From the NCBI RefSeq assembly GCF_036231355.1, contig NZ_CP109496.1:4712001-4776000 (forward strand): a DNA stretch of 64,000 bases, in the 5' to 3' direction. The position numbers and the translations under genes are program-made. The notes under the pieces are model-generated. The model made no database searches. It was given only the letters and a program-made list of their open reading frames with translations, and was not told where the DNA came from. Of the stretch, positions 51,425 to 58,583 are shown one piece after another (position 1 is the first letter of the stretch; every line of letters begins with the position of its first letter). The DNA is from Streptomyces sp. NBC_01431. Its GTDB lineage: Bacteria > Actinomycetota > Actinomycetes > Streptomycetales > Streptomycetaceae.

Positions 51425-52210
51425 ATGACCGTCGCCCGCCCGGAGCGCATGCCCGCCCTTTACCTCTCCCACGGCGCCCCGCCGCTCGCCGACGACCCCG
51501 TCTGGCCCGGCGAGCTGGCCGCGTGGTCCGCGGAGCTGCCCCGCCCCGCGTCGATCCTGATGGTCTCCGCACACTGGGAGGAGGCCCCACTCGCCCTCGG
51601 TGCCACCGAGACCGTACCCCTGGTCCACGACTTCTGGGGCTTCCCCGAGCGCTACTACCAGGTACGGTACGCCGCCCCCGGCGCCCCCGAACTCGCCGAC
51701 TCCGTACGCGCGTTGCTGCGCGCGCCCGGCATGCCGGTCCAGGACATCGGGGACCGCGGGCTCGACCACGGCGCGTACGTCCCGCTCGTGGAGATGTTCC
51801 CCGACGCCGACATCCCGGTCCTCCAGGTCTCCATGCCGACGCTCGACCCCCGCGAGCTGTACTCCATCGGCCGCAAGCTGGCACCGCTGCGCGACGAGGG
51901 CGTGCTGATCGTCGGCAGCGGCTTCTTCACGCACAACCTGGCCGCGCTGCGCCACACCGGCGGCCAGGTGCCCAGCTGGTCGGCCGAGTTCGACGACTGG
52001 GGTGCCCGCGCGCTGGCCGCCGCCGACGTCGATGCCCTGCTCGACTTCCAGCACAAGGCCCCCGCCGGCCGCCTCGCCCACCCCCGCACCGAGCACTTCG
52101 CCCCGCTGTTCGTGACGATGGGCGCGAGCGAGGGCGAGGCGGGCGGGGTGCGCAGCGTCATCGACGGGTTCTGGATGGGCCTCGCGAAGAGGTCGGTGCA
52201 GTACGGCTGA
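51425..52210 (+). CDS. Extradiol ring-opening dioxygenase, LigB/DODA type
   Basis: The 261-residue protein has the conserved first His in LYLSHGAPPL, a second in SAHWEEAP, and LDHGAYVPLVEMFPDADIPV and GSGFFTHNLAALR, the LigB/DODA iron-binding set. Relatives open catechol-type or DOPA rings, and several bacterial ones have unknown substrates. ATG 51425 follows a GGAGAG site. It is divergent from the MarR gene. That location and the palindrome between them suggest it responds to the same aromatic inducer as the MFS pump. Confidence 0.9.
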   Translation: MTVARPERMPALYLSHGAPPLADDPVWPGELAAWSAELPRPASILMVSAHWEEAPLALGATETVPLVHDFWGFPERYYQVRYAAPGAPELADSVRALLRAPGMPVQDIGDRGLDHGAYVPLVEMFPDADIPVLQVSMPTLDPRELYSIGRKLAPLRDEGVLIVGSGFFTHNLAALRHTGGQVPSWSAEFDDWGARALAAADVDALLDFQHKAPAGRLAHPRTEHFAPLFVTMGASEGEAGGVRSVIDGFWMGLAKRSVQYG

Positions 52211-52249
52211 ACGGGGCCGCGGGGTGCGGGAGTTGAGCGGCCATCGGCG

Positions 52250-52786
52250 CTAGTGGCCGCCGAGCTCCTTCTCGTACCAGGCCACGTCCCAGTAGCGGCC
52301 GAACTTGCGGCCCACCTCCCGGTAGGTGCCGACATGGGTGAAGCCGAAGCGTTCGTGCAGCCGTATCGAGGCCTCGTTCGGCAGCGCGATCCCCGCGTAC
52401 GCGCGGTGCAGGTCCTCGCCCGCCAGCGCCTCGAACAGCGAGCGGTACAGGAGCGTGCCGACGCCCCTGCCCAGCGCCTCGGGCGCGCAGTACACGCTCA
52501 GCTCGACGGACGTGGCGTAGGCGGCCTTCGGGCGAAAGGGGCTGCTCGTCGCATAGCCCAGAACGCGGCCCCGGCCGACAAATCGGTCATCGTGAGCAAC
52601 CAGAAGGCGGTGCGGGCCGTCTTCAGGGTGGGAGTGCAACCACGGACGGCGCTGTTCGGCGGTGACGGCGGTGGTGTCGAACGTGATGGCGGTCTCACGG
52701 ATGAAGTGGTTGTAAATGTCCGTGAGTGCCCCCAGATCGGCCTCCACACCGGGCCTGACCTGCACGTCTGTACGTTCCTGTGGCAC
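52250..52786 (-). CDS. GNAT N-acetyltransferase, phosphinothricin-acetyltransferase-like
   Basis: The 178-residue protein uses GTG 52786, with GGGAGGGG five bases upstream. ALTDIYNHFIRETAITFDT matches the N-terminus of the PAT/MnaT group, and APEALGRGVGTLLYRSLFEAL is the acetyl-CoA-binding motif A. FGFTHVGTYREVGRKFGRYW closes the domain as in those enzymes, which acetylate phosphinothricin, methionine sulfone or similar amines. The cellular substrate here is unknown. It is divergent from hrdD, with their promoters in the 148-base gap between. Confidence 0.92.
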   Translation of the reverse strand: MPQERTDVQVRPGVEADLGALTDIYNHFIRETAITFDTTAVTAEQRRPWLHSHPEDGPHRLLVAHDDRFVGRGRVLGYATSSPFRPKAAYATSVELSVYCAPEALGRGVGTLLYRSLFEALAGEDLHRAYAGIALPNEASIRLHERFGFTHVGTYREVGRKFGRYWDVAWYEKELGGH

Positions 52787-52847
52787 CTGTTCCCCTCCCG
52801 TGGCCGGACAGGGTACTGCATGATCACAAAAATCGATGGACAGGACG

Positions 52848-52873
52848 GGAATTCTGTCCGGATTCCAGCCGTT
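52848..52873 (+). promoter_or_regulatory. hrdDp: SigR-type promoter of hrdD
   Basis: GGAAT at 52848-52852 and GTT at 52871-52873 are exactly 18 bases apart, the consensus of the thiol-oxidative-stress sigma factor SigR. In Streptomyces coelicolor hrdD is a known SigR target, so the site is well placed. It lies 62 bases before the start codon. Confidence 0.85.
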
Positions 52874-52934
52874 GTTTCCATCGGATGCAGGGCACCCGGG
52901 AGGGTGTCGCGACCCACTCAGCAAGGGAGCACGC

Positions 52935-53933
52935 ATGGCAACCCGCGCCGTCGCCCGCCGACAGTCCGCCTCTCGCGGTTCGGATTCGGGGAGCAGTGTT
53001 CGCGCCGTCAGCGGTGAGATCGCCGACCGCGACCTGGTCGGTATGTACCTCGACGAAATCGCGCGCACGCCGTTGCTCGACGCCGCCAAGGAGGTCGAGC
53101 TGTCCCAGACCATCGAGGCCGGTGTGTACGCACGCCAGATCCTCGACGGCGAGGTGGACAGCAAGGCAGCAGGCGCCTCGCACGAAGAACTGGAGGCGCT
53201 GTACGCCGCCGGTGAGCGCGCCAAGGACCTCTTCATCCGATCCAACCTCCGTCTCGTCGTCGCCGTCGCCCGCCGCTACCCGAGGGCGGGTCTTCCGCTC
53301 CTCGACCTCATCCAGGAGGGCAACGCGGGCCTGGTGCGCGCGGTCGAGAAGTTCGACTACGCCAAGGGCTTCAAGTTCTCCACGTACGCGACCTGGTGGA
53401 TCCGCCAGGCCATCACCCGCTCCATCGCCGACCAGTCCCGCACCATCCGCCTCCCCGTCCACCTGGTGGAGGAGCTGGGCCGCATCCGCCGGGTCCAGCG
53501 CGAGTTCAACCGGGAGAACGGCCGCGAACCCGAGCACACGGAGATCGCCGCGGAGCTGGGCTCCACGCCCGAGCGCGTCGGGGACGTGCTCGACTGGGCG
53601 CGCGACCCGGTCTCCCTCAACATGCCGGTCGACGACCAGGGCGAGACCCAGTTCGGCGACCTCCTGGAGGACACCTCCGCGGTGTCGCCCGAGCAGTCGG
53701 TCCTGACGCTGCTGCGCAGCGAGGAGCTGGACGACCTGATCGGCAAGCTCGACCAGCGCACCGCCTCGATCATCAAGATGCGTTACGGCATTGACGACGG
53801 TCGGGAGCGTACGCTGACAGAGGTGGGCAAAGAGCACGGACTGACCCGTGAGCGGATCCGCCAGATCGAGAAGCACGCACTGCTCGAACTGAAGAAGATG
53901 GCCCGCGACACGGGCTTCGACGCGGCGGCGTAA
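52935..53933 (+). CDS. hrdD: RNA polymerase sigma factor HrdD
   Basis: The 332-residue group 2 sigma-70 factor starts MATRAVARRQSASRGSDSG at ATG 52935, as HrdD does in other streptomycetes. Regions 1.2 and 2 (DLVGMYLDEIARTPLLDAA, LVVAVARRYPRAGLPLLDLI, FSTYATWWIRQAI), region 3 and region 4 (TLTEVGKEHGLTRERIRQIE) are all intact. It directs core polymerase to housekeeping-like promoters but is dispensable for growth in S. coelicolor. A SigR-type promoter precedes it, linking expression to oxidative or thiol stress. Tandem hairpins follow the gene. Confidence 0.97.
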   Translation: MATRAVARRQSASRGSDSGSSVRAVSGEIADRDLVGMYLDEIARTPLLDAAKEVELSQTIEAGVYARQILDGEVDSKAAGASHEELEALYAAGERAKDLFIRSNLRLVVAVARRYPRAGLPLLDLIQEGNAGLVRAVEKFDYAKGFKFSTYATWWIRQAITRSIADQSRTIRLPVHLVEELGRIRRVQREFNRENGREPEHTEIAAELGSTPERVGDVLDWARDPVSLNMPVDDQGETQFGDLLEDTSAVSPEQSVLTLLRSEELDDLIGKLDQRTASIIKMRYGIDDGRERTLTEVGKEHGLTRERIRQIEKHALLELKKMARDTGFDAAA

Positions 53934-53952
53934 GCCCCGCCCCCAGAGCGAG

Positions 53953-54021
53953 TCCCGGCACCCTCCCCCCCCGGTGTCGGGACTCCCGGCCCCGGCACCT
54001 TCCCCCCCCTGGTGTCGGGGC
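53953..54021. terminator. Tandem terminator hairpins after hrdD
   Basis: Two near-identical hairpins follow each other: TCCCGGCACC with GGTGTCGGGA (53953-53982), and GCCCCGGCACC with GGTGTCGGGGC (53989-54021), each with a C-rich loop. They are a duplication and serve convergent hrdD and the WYL regulator gene. Confidence 0.9.
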
Positions 54022-54040
54022 CCCCTTCGTTGCCCGCTCT

Positions 54041-55030
54041 TCATTCCCCGCGCGATGGCCCGTGCGCGGTCGCGCGGGTGAGGCGCTCGCCCAGGTCGTG
54101 CAGATAACTCGTCATCGCCTGCGGCCCGTTGACCGTGAACTCGCAGTCCACCAGGGCGAGCCGCAGCGCCACCCACTCCAGGGAGTCGGTGCAGGTGGTG
54201 CGCAGCCGGCAGCGCCCCGCGTCCAGCGGCTGCGGCGCGCCGAGCGAGGAGGGCAGCCGGGCGGTCACGAAGTCCGCCGGCGCCTCGAAGGTCACGTCCA
54301 CCTCCAGGACGGGCTGGAGCCGGTTCATCGAGGTGCGGACGAACTCCGCCGCGTTCGCCTCGGGCAGCTCGCGCGGTGCGAAGCGGGCGCCGGTCGCGAA
54401 CGGCTCGGCGACCCGGTCCACCCGGAACGTACGCCAGTCCCCGCGCTCCACGTCGTACGCCACCAGGTACCACCGGCGCCCCGTCGACACCAGGCGGTAC
54501 GGCTCGGCCAGGCGCTTGGTGCGCGTACCGTCCCCCGACACGTAGGAGAAGCGCAGCCGTTCCTGGCCGGTGACGGCGGAGGCCAGTGTGGTCAGGGTGT
54601 GCGGGTCGACGCTCGCGCCGTCCCCGCGCCAGGGGCCGGTCAGCGGCATCGTCGCCGCCTGGAGGCTCGCGACGCGGTGGCGCAGCCGGGACGGCAGGAC
54701 CTGCTCCAGTTTGGCGAGCGCCCGCACCGAGGCCTCGTCCACGCCGTCCACGGCGTGCCCGGCGCCCGCGCGCAGGCCGACCGCGATCGCCACCGCCTCC
54801 TCGTCGTCCAGGACCAGCGGCGGCATCGCCTTGCCCGCGACCAGGCGGTAGCCGCCCTCGGCGCCCCGCGCCGCCTGCACCGGATAGCCGAGCTCGCGCA
54901 GCCGGTCGATGTCGCGCCGCACCGTACGCCGCGACACGCCGAGCCGCTCGGCGAGCTCGCCGCCGGGCCACTCGCGCGGAGTCTGGAGCAGGGAGAGCAG
55001 ATGCAGCAGCCGTGCCGGGGTGTCGGTCAT
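54041..55030 (-). CDS. YafY/PafC-type HTH-WYL transcriptional regulator
   Basis: The 329-residue protein has an N-terminal HTH_11 domain (LAERLGVSRRTVRRDIDRLRELG) and a WYL domain. The latter contains RRWYLVAYDVERGDWRTFRVDRV, whose W-Y-L and R-x-D-R core binds small ligands or single-stranded DNA in relatives. The C-terminal WCX extension (ADFVTARLPSSLGAPQPL) follows. It is divergent from an MFS gene and is probably its regulator. The start ATG 55030 is the only one before the HTH. Confidence 0.93.
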   Translation of the reverse strand: MTDTPARLLHLLSLLQTPREWPGGELAERLGVSRRTVRRDIDRLRELGYPVQAARGAEGGYRLVAGKAMPPLVLDDEEAVAIAVGLRAGAGHAVDGVDEASVRALAKLEQVLPSRLRHRVASLQAATMPLTGPWRGDGASVDPHTLTTLASAVTGQERLRFSYVSGDGTRTKRLAEPYRLVSTGRRWYLVAYDVERGDWRTFRVDRVAEPFATGARFAPRELPEANAAEFVRTSMNRLQPVLEVDVTFEAPADFVTARLPSSLGAPQPLDAGRCRLRTTCTDSLEWVALRLALVDCEFTVNGPQAMTSYLHDLGERLTRATAHGPSRGE

Positions 55031-55093
55031 GTCATCCAGGATGGCCCCCCAATGCGGACACAGGCTGACCTATATGCCTTCTAACTTCTTCTC

Positions 55094-56623
55094 ATGACCT
55101 CCACAGCGACCAGCAGTACCCCAGAGACCGCGGCGGTTGCCGCAGCAGACCGCCGACGGTGGTTCGCCCTGGCCATCGTGATGACCGCGGCCTTCATGGA
55201 CCTGGTCGACGTCACGATCGTCAACATCGCCATCCCGTCCATCCAGAAGGACACCGGGGCGAGCTTCTCCTCGATCCAGTGGATAACGGCCGGTTACGCC
55301 CTGGCGTTCGCCGCGGGCCTGATCACCGGCGGCCGCCTCGGCGACATCCACGGCCGCAAGAAGCTCTTCCTCATCGGCATCGGCGGCTTCACGCTCGCCT
55401 CCGCGCTGTGCGGATTCGCCGCCAACCCGGAGATGCTGGTCGCCTCGCGCATCCTCCAGGGCGCGATGGCCGCCATGATGGTGCCGCAGGTCCTCTCGAT
55501 CGTCCACGCCACCTTCCCCGCCCACGAGCGCGGCAAGGTCTTCGGCCTGTTCGGCGCTGTCGTCGGCCTCGGCGCGGTCTCCGGGCCGCTGCTCGGCGCG
55601 CTGCTCACCGAGTGGAACCTGTTCGGTCTTGAGTGGCGTCCGATCTTCCTGATCAACCTGCCGGTCGGCATCGCGGGCCTGATCCTCGGCACCAAGTTCA
55701 TCACCGAGTCCAAGGCCCCCAAGGCCCTCAAGCTCGACCTCGTCGGCGTGATCCTGGTGAGCCTCGGCCTGCTGATGCTGCTCTACCCGCTGACCCGCGG
55801 CCGCGAGCTCGGCTGGCCGCTGTGGGGCTACCTCTCGATGGCGGGCAGCGTCCTGGTCTTCGCCGGACTGATCGCCTACGAGCGGATGAAGGCGCAGCGC
55901 GACGGCTCCCCGCTCATAGAACTGTCGCTGTTCAAGGTGAAGAGCTTCGCGGCGGGCATCGCCGTGCAGGCCACCTTCGGCGTCGGCCTCGGCATCTTCT
56001 TCCTGGTGTGGACCCTCTACATGCAGATCGGCCTCGGCTGGAGCGCCCTGCGCGCAGGACTGACCGGGGTGCCGTTCTCGATCGCCGTCTCGGTGGCGGC
56101 CGGCATGTCCGTGCAGAAGCTCGTCCCGCGCTTCGGCCGCAAGGTCCTCCAGGCCGGCGCCCTGACCATGGTCGCCGGACTGCTGATCTACATCTGGGAG
56201 GCCCACCACTACGGCATGGGCATCGCCTCCTGGCAGATGGCGCTGCCGCTGGTCGTGATGGGTCTCGGCATGGGACTGATCGTCGCCCCGCTCACCGACG
56301 CGGTGCTCTCGGAGGTCCCCAAGGAGCACTCGGGTTCGGCATCGGGCCTGATCAACACCGTGCAGCAGATGGGCAACGCGCTCGGCCTCGGCCTGGTCTC
56401 GGTCGTCTTCTTCGGTTCGATCGGCGACGACCTCGTGCCGCCGCAGCTGAACCGGGCGTTCGTGGACGGCTTCCAGCACTCGCTCTGGTACGTCGCCGGA
56501 GTCCTCGCGGTGATCTTCCTGGTGATGTTCGCGCTGCCGGCCCGCCCCCAGCAGCACGTGGAGGGCGCGGGGGACGAGGCGGAGCTGCTCGACCTCACGA
56601 AGGAGCCGGAGCCGGTCGGCTGA
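55094..56623 (+). CDS. MFS exporter, DHA2 type
   Basis: The 509-residue protein has 14 hydrophobic segments. It includes FMDLVDVTIVNIAIPSIQKD (motif D1) and GGRLGDIHGRKKLFLIGIG (motif A), so it belongs to the same drug:H+ antiporter group as the pump at 49163. No clear ribosome site precedes ATG 55094, and CTAACT lies 12 bases upstream, so the message may be leaderless. It is divergent from the WYL regulator gene, which suggests ligand-dependent control. A strong hairpin terminator begins 16 bases after the stop. Confidence 0.93.
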   Translation: MTSTATSSTPETAAVAAADRRRWFALAIVMTAAFMDLVDVTIVNIAIPSIQKDTGASFSSIQWITAGYALAFAAGLITGGRLGDIHGRKKLFLIGIGGFTLASALCGFAANPEMLVASRILQGAMAAMMVPQVLSIVHATFPAHERGKVFGLFGAVVGLGAVSGPLLGALLTEWNLFGLEWRPIFLINLPVGIAGLILGTKFITESKAPKALKLDLVGVILVSLGLLMLLYPLTRGRELGWPLWGYLSMAGSVLVFAGLIAYERMKAQRDGSPLIELSLFKVKSFAAGIAVQATFGVGLGIFFLVWTLYMQIGLGWSALRAGLTGVPFSIAVSVAAGMSVQKLVPRFGRKVLQAGALTMVAGLLIYIWEAHHYGMGIASWQMALPLVVMGLGMGLIVAPLTDAVLSEVPKEHSGSASGLINTVQQMGNALGLGLVSVVFFGSIGDDLVPPQLNRAFVDGFQHSLWYVAGVLAVIFLVMFALPARPQQHVEGAGDEAELLDLTKEPEPVG

Positions 56624-56638
56624 GCCACCACTCCCCGG

Positions 56639-56674
56639 CGACGGCCCCGCACCTTTCGAGGCGCGGGGCCGTCG
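56639..56674 (+). terminator. Hairpin terminator after MFS gene
   Basis: A perfect 12-bp stem, CGACGGCCCCGC with GCGGGGCCGTCG, has a 12-base loop and is followed by CTTTA. It begins 16 bases after the stop. Confidence 0.85.
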
Positions 56675-56737
56675 CTTTACCGTCCGGTGCGCGGGGCGAC
56701 GCGTCCGGCCGACGGGATGCGCGGACCCGAAGCCCGT

Positions 56738-56817
56738 TTGTGTCTGCACAATGCCCGAATCTGTTTACATCGGCGAAGGCTGACCGTAACCTGGCGGCGC
56801 AACCACAGGTTCGGGCA
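56738..56817. promoter_or_regulatory. Operator candidates of the fructose operon
   Basis: TTGTG and CACAA, four bases apart (56738-56751), form one palindrome. TGCCCGAA (56752-56759) and its complement TTCGGGCA (56810-56817) form a larger inverted repeat around the probable promoter. Both lie in the 100 bases before the DeoR-type gene. Confidence 0.55.
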
Positions 56818-56837
56818 CGGAACGGACGTAGACAGAT

Positions 56838-57599
56838 ATGTACGCACCGGAGCGGCAGCAGGAGATCCTGCGGATCGCGCGCGAGAGCGGGCGGGTGGAC
56901 GTCCTCTCGCTCGCCGAGACGTTCCAGGTCACCGCCGAGACCGTACGGCGCGATCTGAAGGCGCTGGACCGGGCCGGTCTGGTCCGCCGGGTGCACGGCG
57001 GGGCCATCCCGGCCGGACGGCTCGACTTCGAGCCCGACCTCGCCGAGCGGGAGTCCACCGCCGCCGACGAGAAGGACCGCATCGTGCGCGCCGCGCTCGC
57101 CGAACTCCCCGCCGAGGGCAGCGTCATCCTCGACGCCGGATCGACCATCGCCCGGCTAGCCGCCGAGCTCCCCCTGGACAGCGGGCTCACCCTGGTCACC
57201 CACGCCCTGCCCGTCGCCGCCCGGCTCGCCGACCACCCCGCCATCGACCTGCACCTCGTCGGCGGCCGGGTCCGCCACCGCACACGCGCCGCCGTCGACG
57301 CCTGGGCGCTGCGCGCCTACGGCGAGATCCGCGCCGACGTCGCCTTCCTCGGCACCAACGGCTTCGGCGTGGCCCACGGCCTCACCACCCCCGACCTCGC
57401 CGAGGCCGCCGTCAAGCGGGCCGCCATCGCCGCCGCCCGGCGCGTGGTGCTGCTCGCCGACTCCGCCAAGCACGGCCAGGAGCACTTCGCCCGCTTCGGC
57501 GACATGGCCGACGTGGACGTCCTCATCACCGACTCGGGGCTCAGCCCGCACGACGCGGCCGCCATCGAGGCCGCAGGCACGGAAGTTGTACGCGCATGA
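56838..57599 (+). CDS. fruR: DeoR/GlpR-type repressor of the fructose operon
   Basis: The 253-residue protein opens MYAPERQQEILRIARESGRV and has the DeoR helix-turn-helix SLAETFQVTAETVRRDLKAL. The sugar-phosphate-binding DeoRC domain follows, with ILDAGSTIARLA and FLGTNGF. It lies directly upstream of fruK, with a four-base overlap (ATGA), and fruA, so it most likely represses this operon until fructose 1-phosphate accumulates. The inverted repeats before it are plausible operators, which would make it autoregulated. Confidence 0.93.
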   Translation: MYAPERQQEILRIARESGRVDVLSLAETFQVTAETVRRDLKALDRAGLVRRVHGGAIPAGRLDFEPDLAERESTAADEKDRIVRAALAELPAEGSVILDAGSTIARLAAELPLDSGLTLVTHALPVAARLADHPAIDLHLVGGRVRHRTRAAVDAWALRAYGEIRADVAFLGTNGFGVAHGLTTPDLAEAAVKRAAIAAARRVVLLADSAKHGQEHFARFGDMADVDVLITDSGLSPHDAAAIEAAGTEVVRA

Positions 57600-58546
57600 T
57601 GATCCTCACCGTCACCCCCAACCCCAGCCTCGACCGCACCTACGAGGTGCCCGGCCTGGTGCGCGGCGACGTGCTGCGCGCCACCGGCGAGCGCATGGAC
57701 CCCGGCGGCAAGGGAGTGAACGTGTCCCGCGCCGTCGCCGCAGCCGGGCACCGCACGGTGGCCGTCCTGCCGCTCGGCGGCGCACCCGGCGCGCTGGTCG
57801 CCGAACTCCTCGGCGACCAGGGCATCGAGGTCGCCAGGGTCCCCGTCGCCGGGCACACCCGCTCCAACATCGCGGTCGCCGAACCGGACGGCACCCTGAC
57901 GAAGATCAACGCACCGGGTCCCGAACTCACCGCCGCCGAAAGCGAGTTGCTGCTCGACGCGGTGCGCCGCCACTCCGGGCGGGCCGACTGGATCGCCTGC
58001 TGCGGCAGCCTGCCGCGCGGCCTGGCACCGCAGTGGTACGCCGACCTCGTCGCCCGCGCCCATGCCGCTGGAGCCAAGGTCGCCCTCGACACCTCCGGAC
58101 CCTCCCTCCTGGCCGCCCTGCGCGAGCGCCCCGATGTGGTCAAGCCCAACGCCGAGGAACTCGCCCAGGCCGTCGGCCACCCCCTCGCCACCATCGGCGA
58201 CGCGGTCAAAGCAGCCGAAGAAGTGCGGGAGTTGGGCGCCGGAGCCGTCCTCGCGAGCCTCGGCGCCGACGGGCAACTGCTCGTCACCGCCTCCGGTACG
58301 TACTTCGGGCAGGCCCCCGTCGCCACCGTACGCAGCAACGTGGGAGCCGGTGACGCCTCGCTCGCCGGGTTCCTCGCGGCGGGCGGCGAAGGCCCCGGGG
58401 CACTCTCCGCCGCCGTCGCCCACGGCGCCGCCGCCGTCCAGCTGCCCGGCAGCGTGATGCCCGCGCCCGGCGACCTCGACCTGGCGGCGGTCACCGTCAC
58501 CTCCGCCGTCCCCCTCGACCGGGCCCTCACGGAACCGGCGTCATGA
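57596..58546 (+). CDS. fruK: 1-phosphofructokinase
   Basis: The 316-residue PfkB-family kinase begins MMILTVTPNPSLDRTYEV and has the family signatures DPGGKGVNVSRAVAAAG and VRSNVGAGDASLAGFLA, the latter containing the catalytic Asp and anion hole. It phosphorylates fructose 1-phosphate to fructose 1,6-bisphosphate, feeding glycolysis. The ATG at 57596 overlaps the DeoR gene stop; a second ATG three bases on is equally possible. The PTS gene follows 37 bases later. Confidence 0.95.
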   Translation: MMILTVTPNPSLDRTYEVPGLVRGDVLRATGERMDPGGKGVNVSRAVAAAGHRTVAVLPLGGAPGALVAELLGDQGIEVARVPVAGHTRSNIAVAEPDGTLTKINAPGPELTAAESELLLDAVRRHSGRADWIACCGSLPRGLAPQWYADLVARAHAAGAKVALDTSGPSLLAALRERPDVVKPNAEELAQAVGHPLATIGDAVKAAEEVRELGAGAVLASLGADGQLLVTASGTYFGQAPVATVRSNVGAGDASLAGFLAAGGEGPGALSAAVAHGAAAVQLPGSVMPAPGDLDLAAVTVTSAVPLDRALTEPAS

Positions 58547-58583
58547 TCCCCGCCCACCCCCTCTGCGCGCAAAGGAGCCCGCG

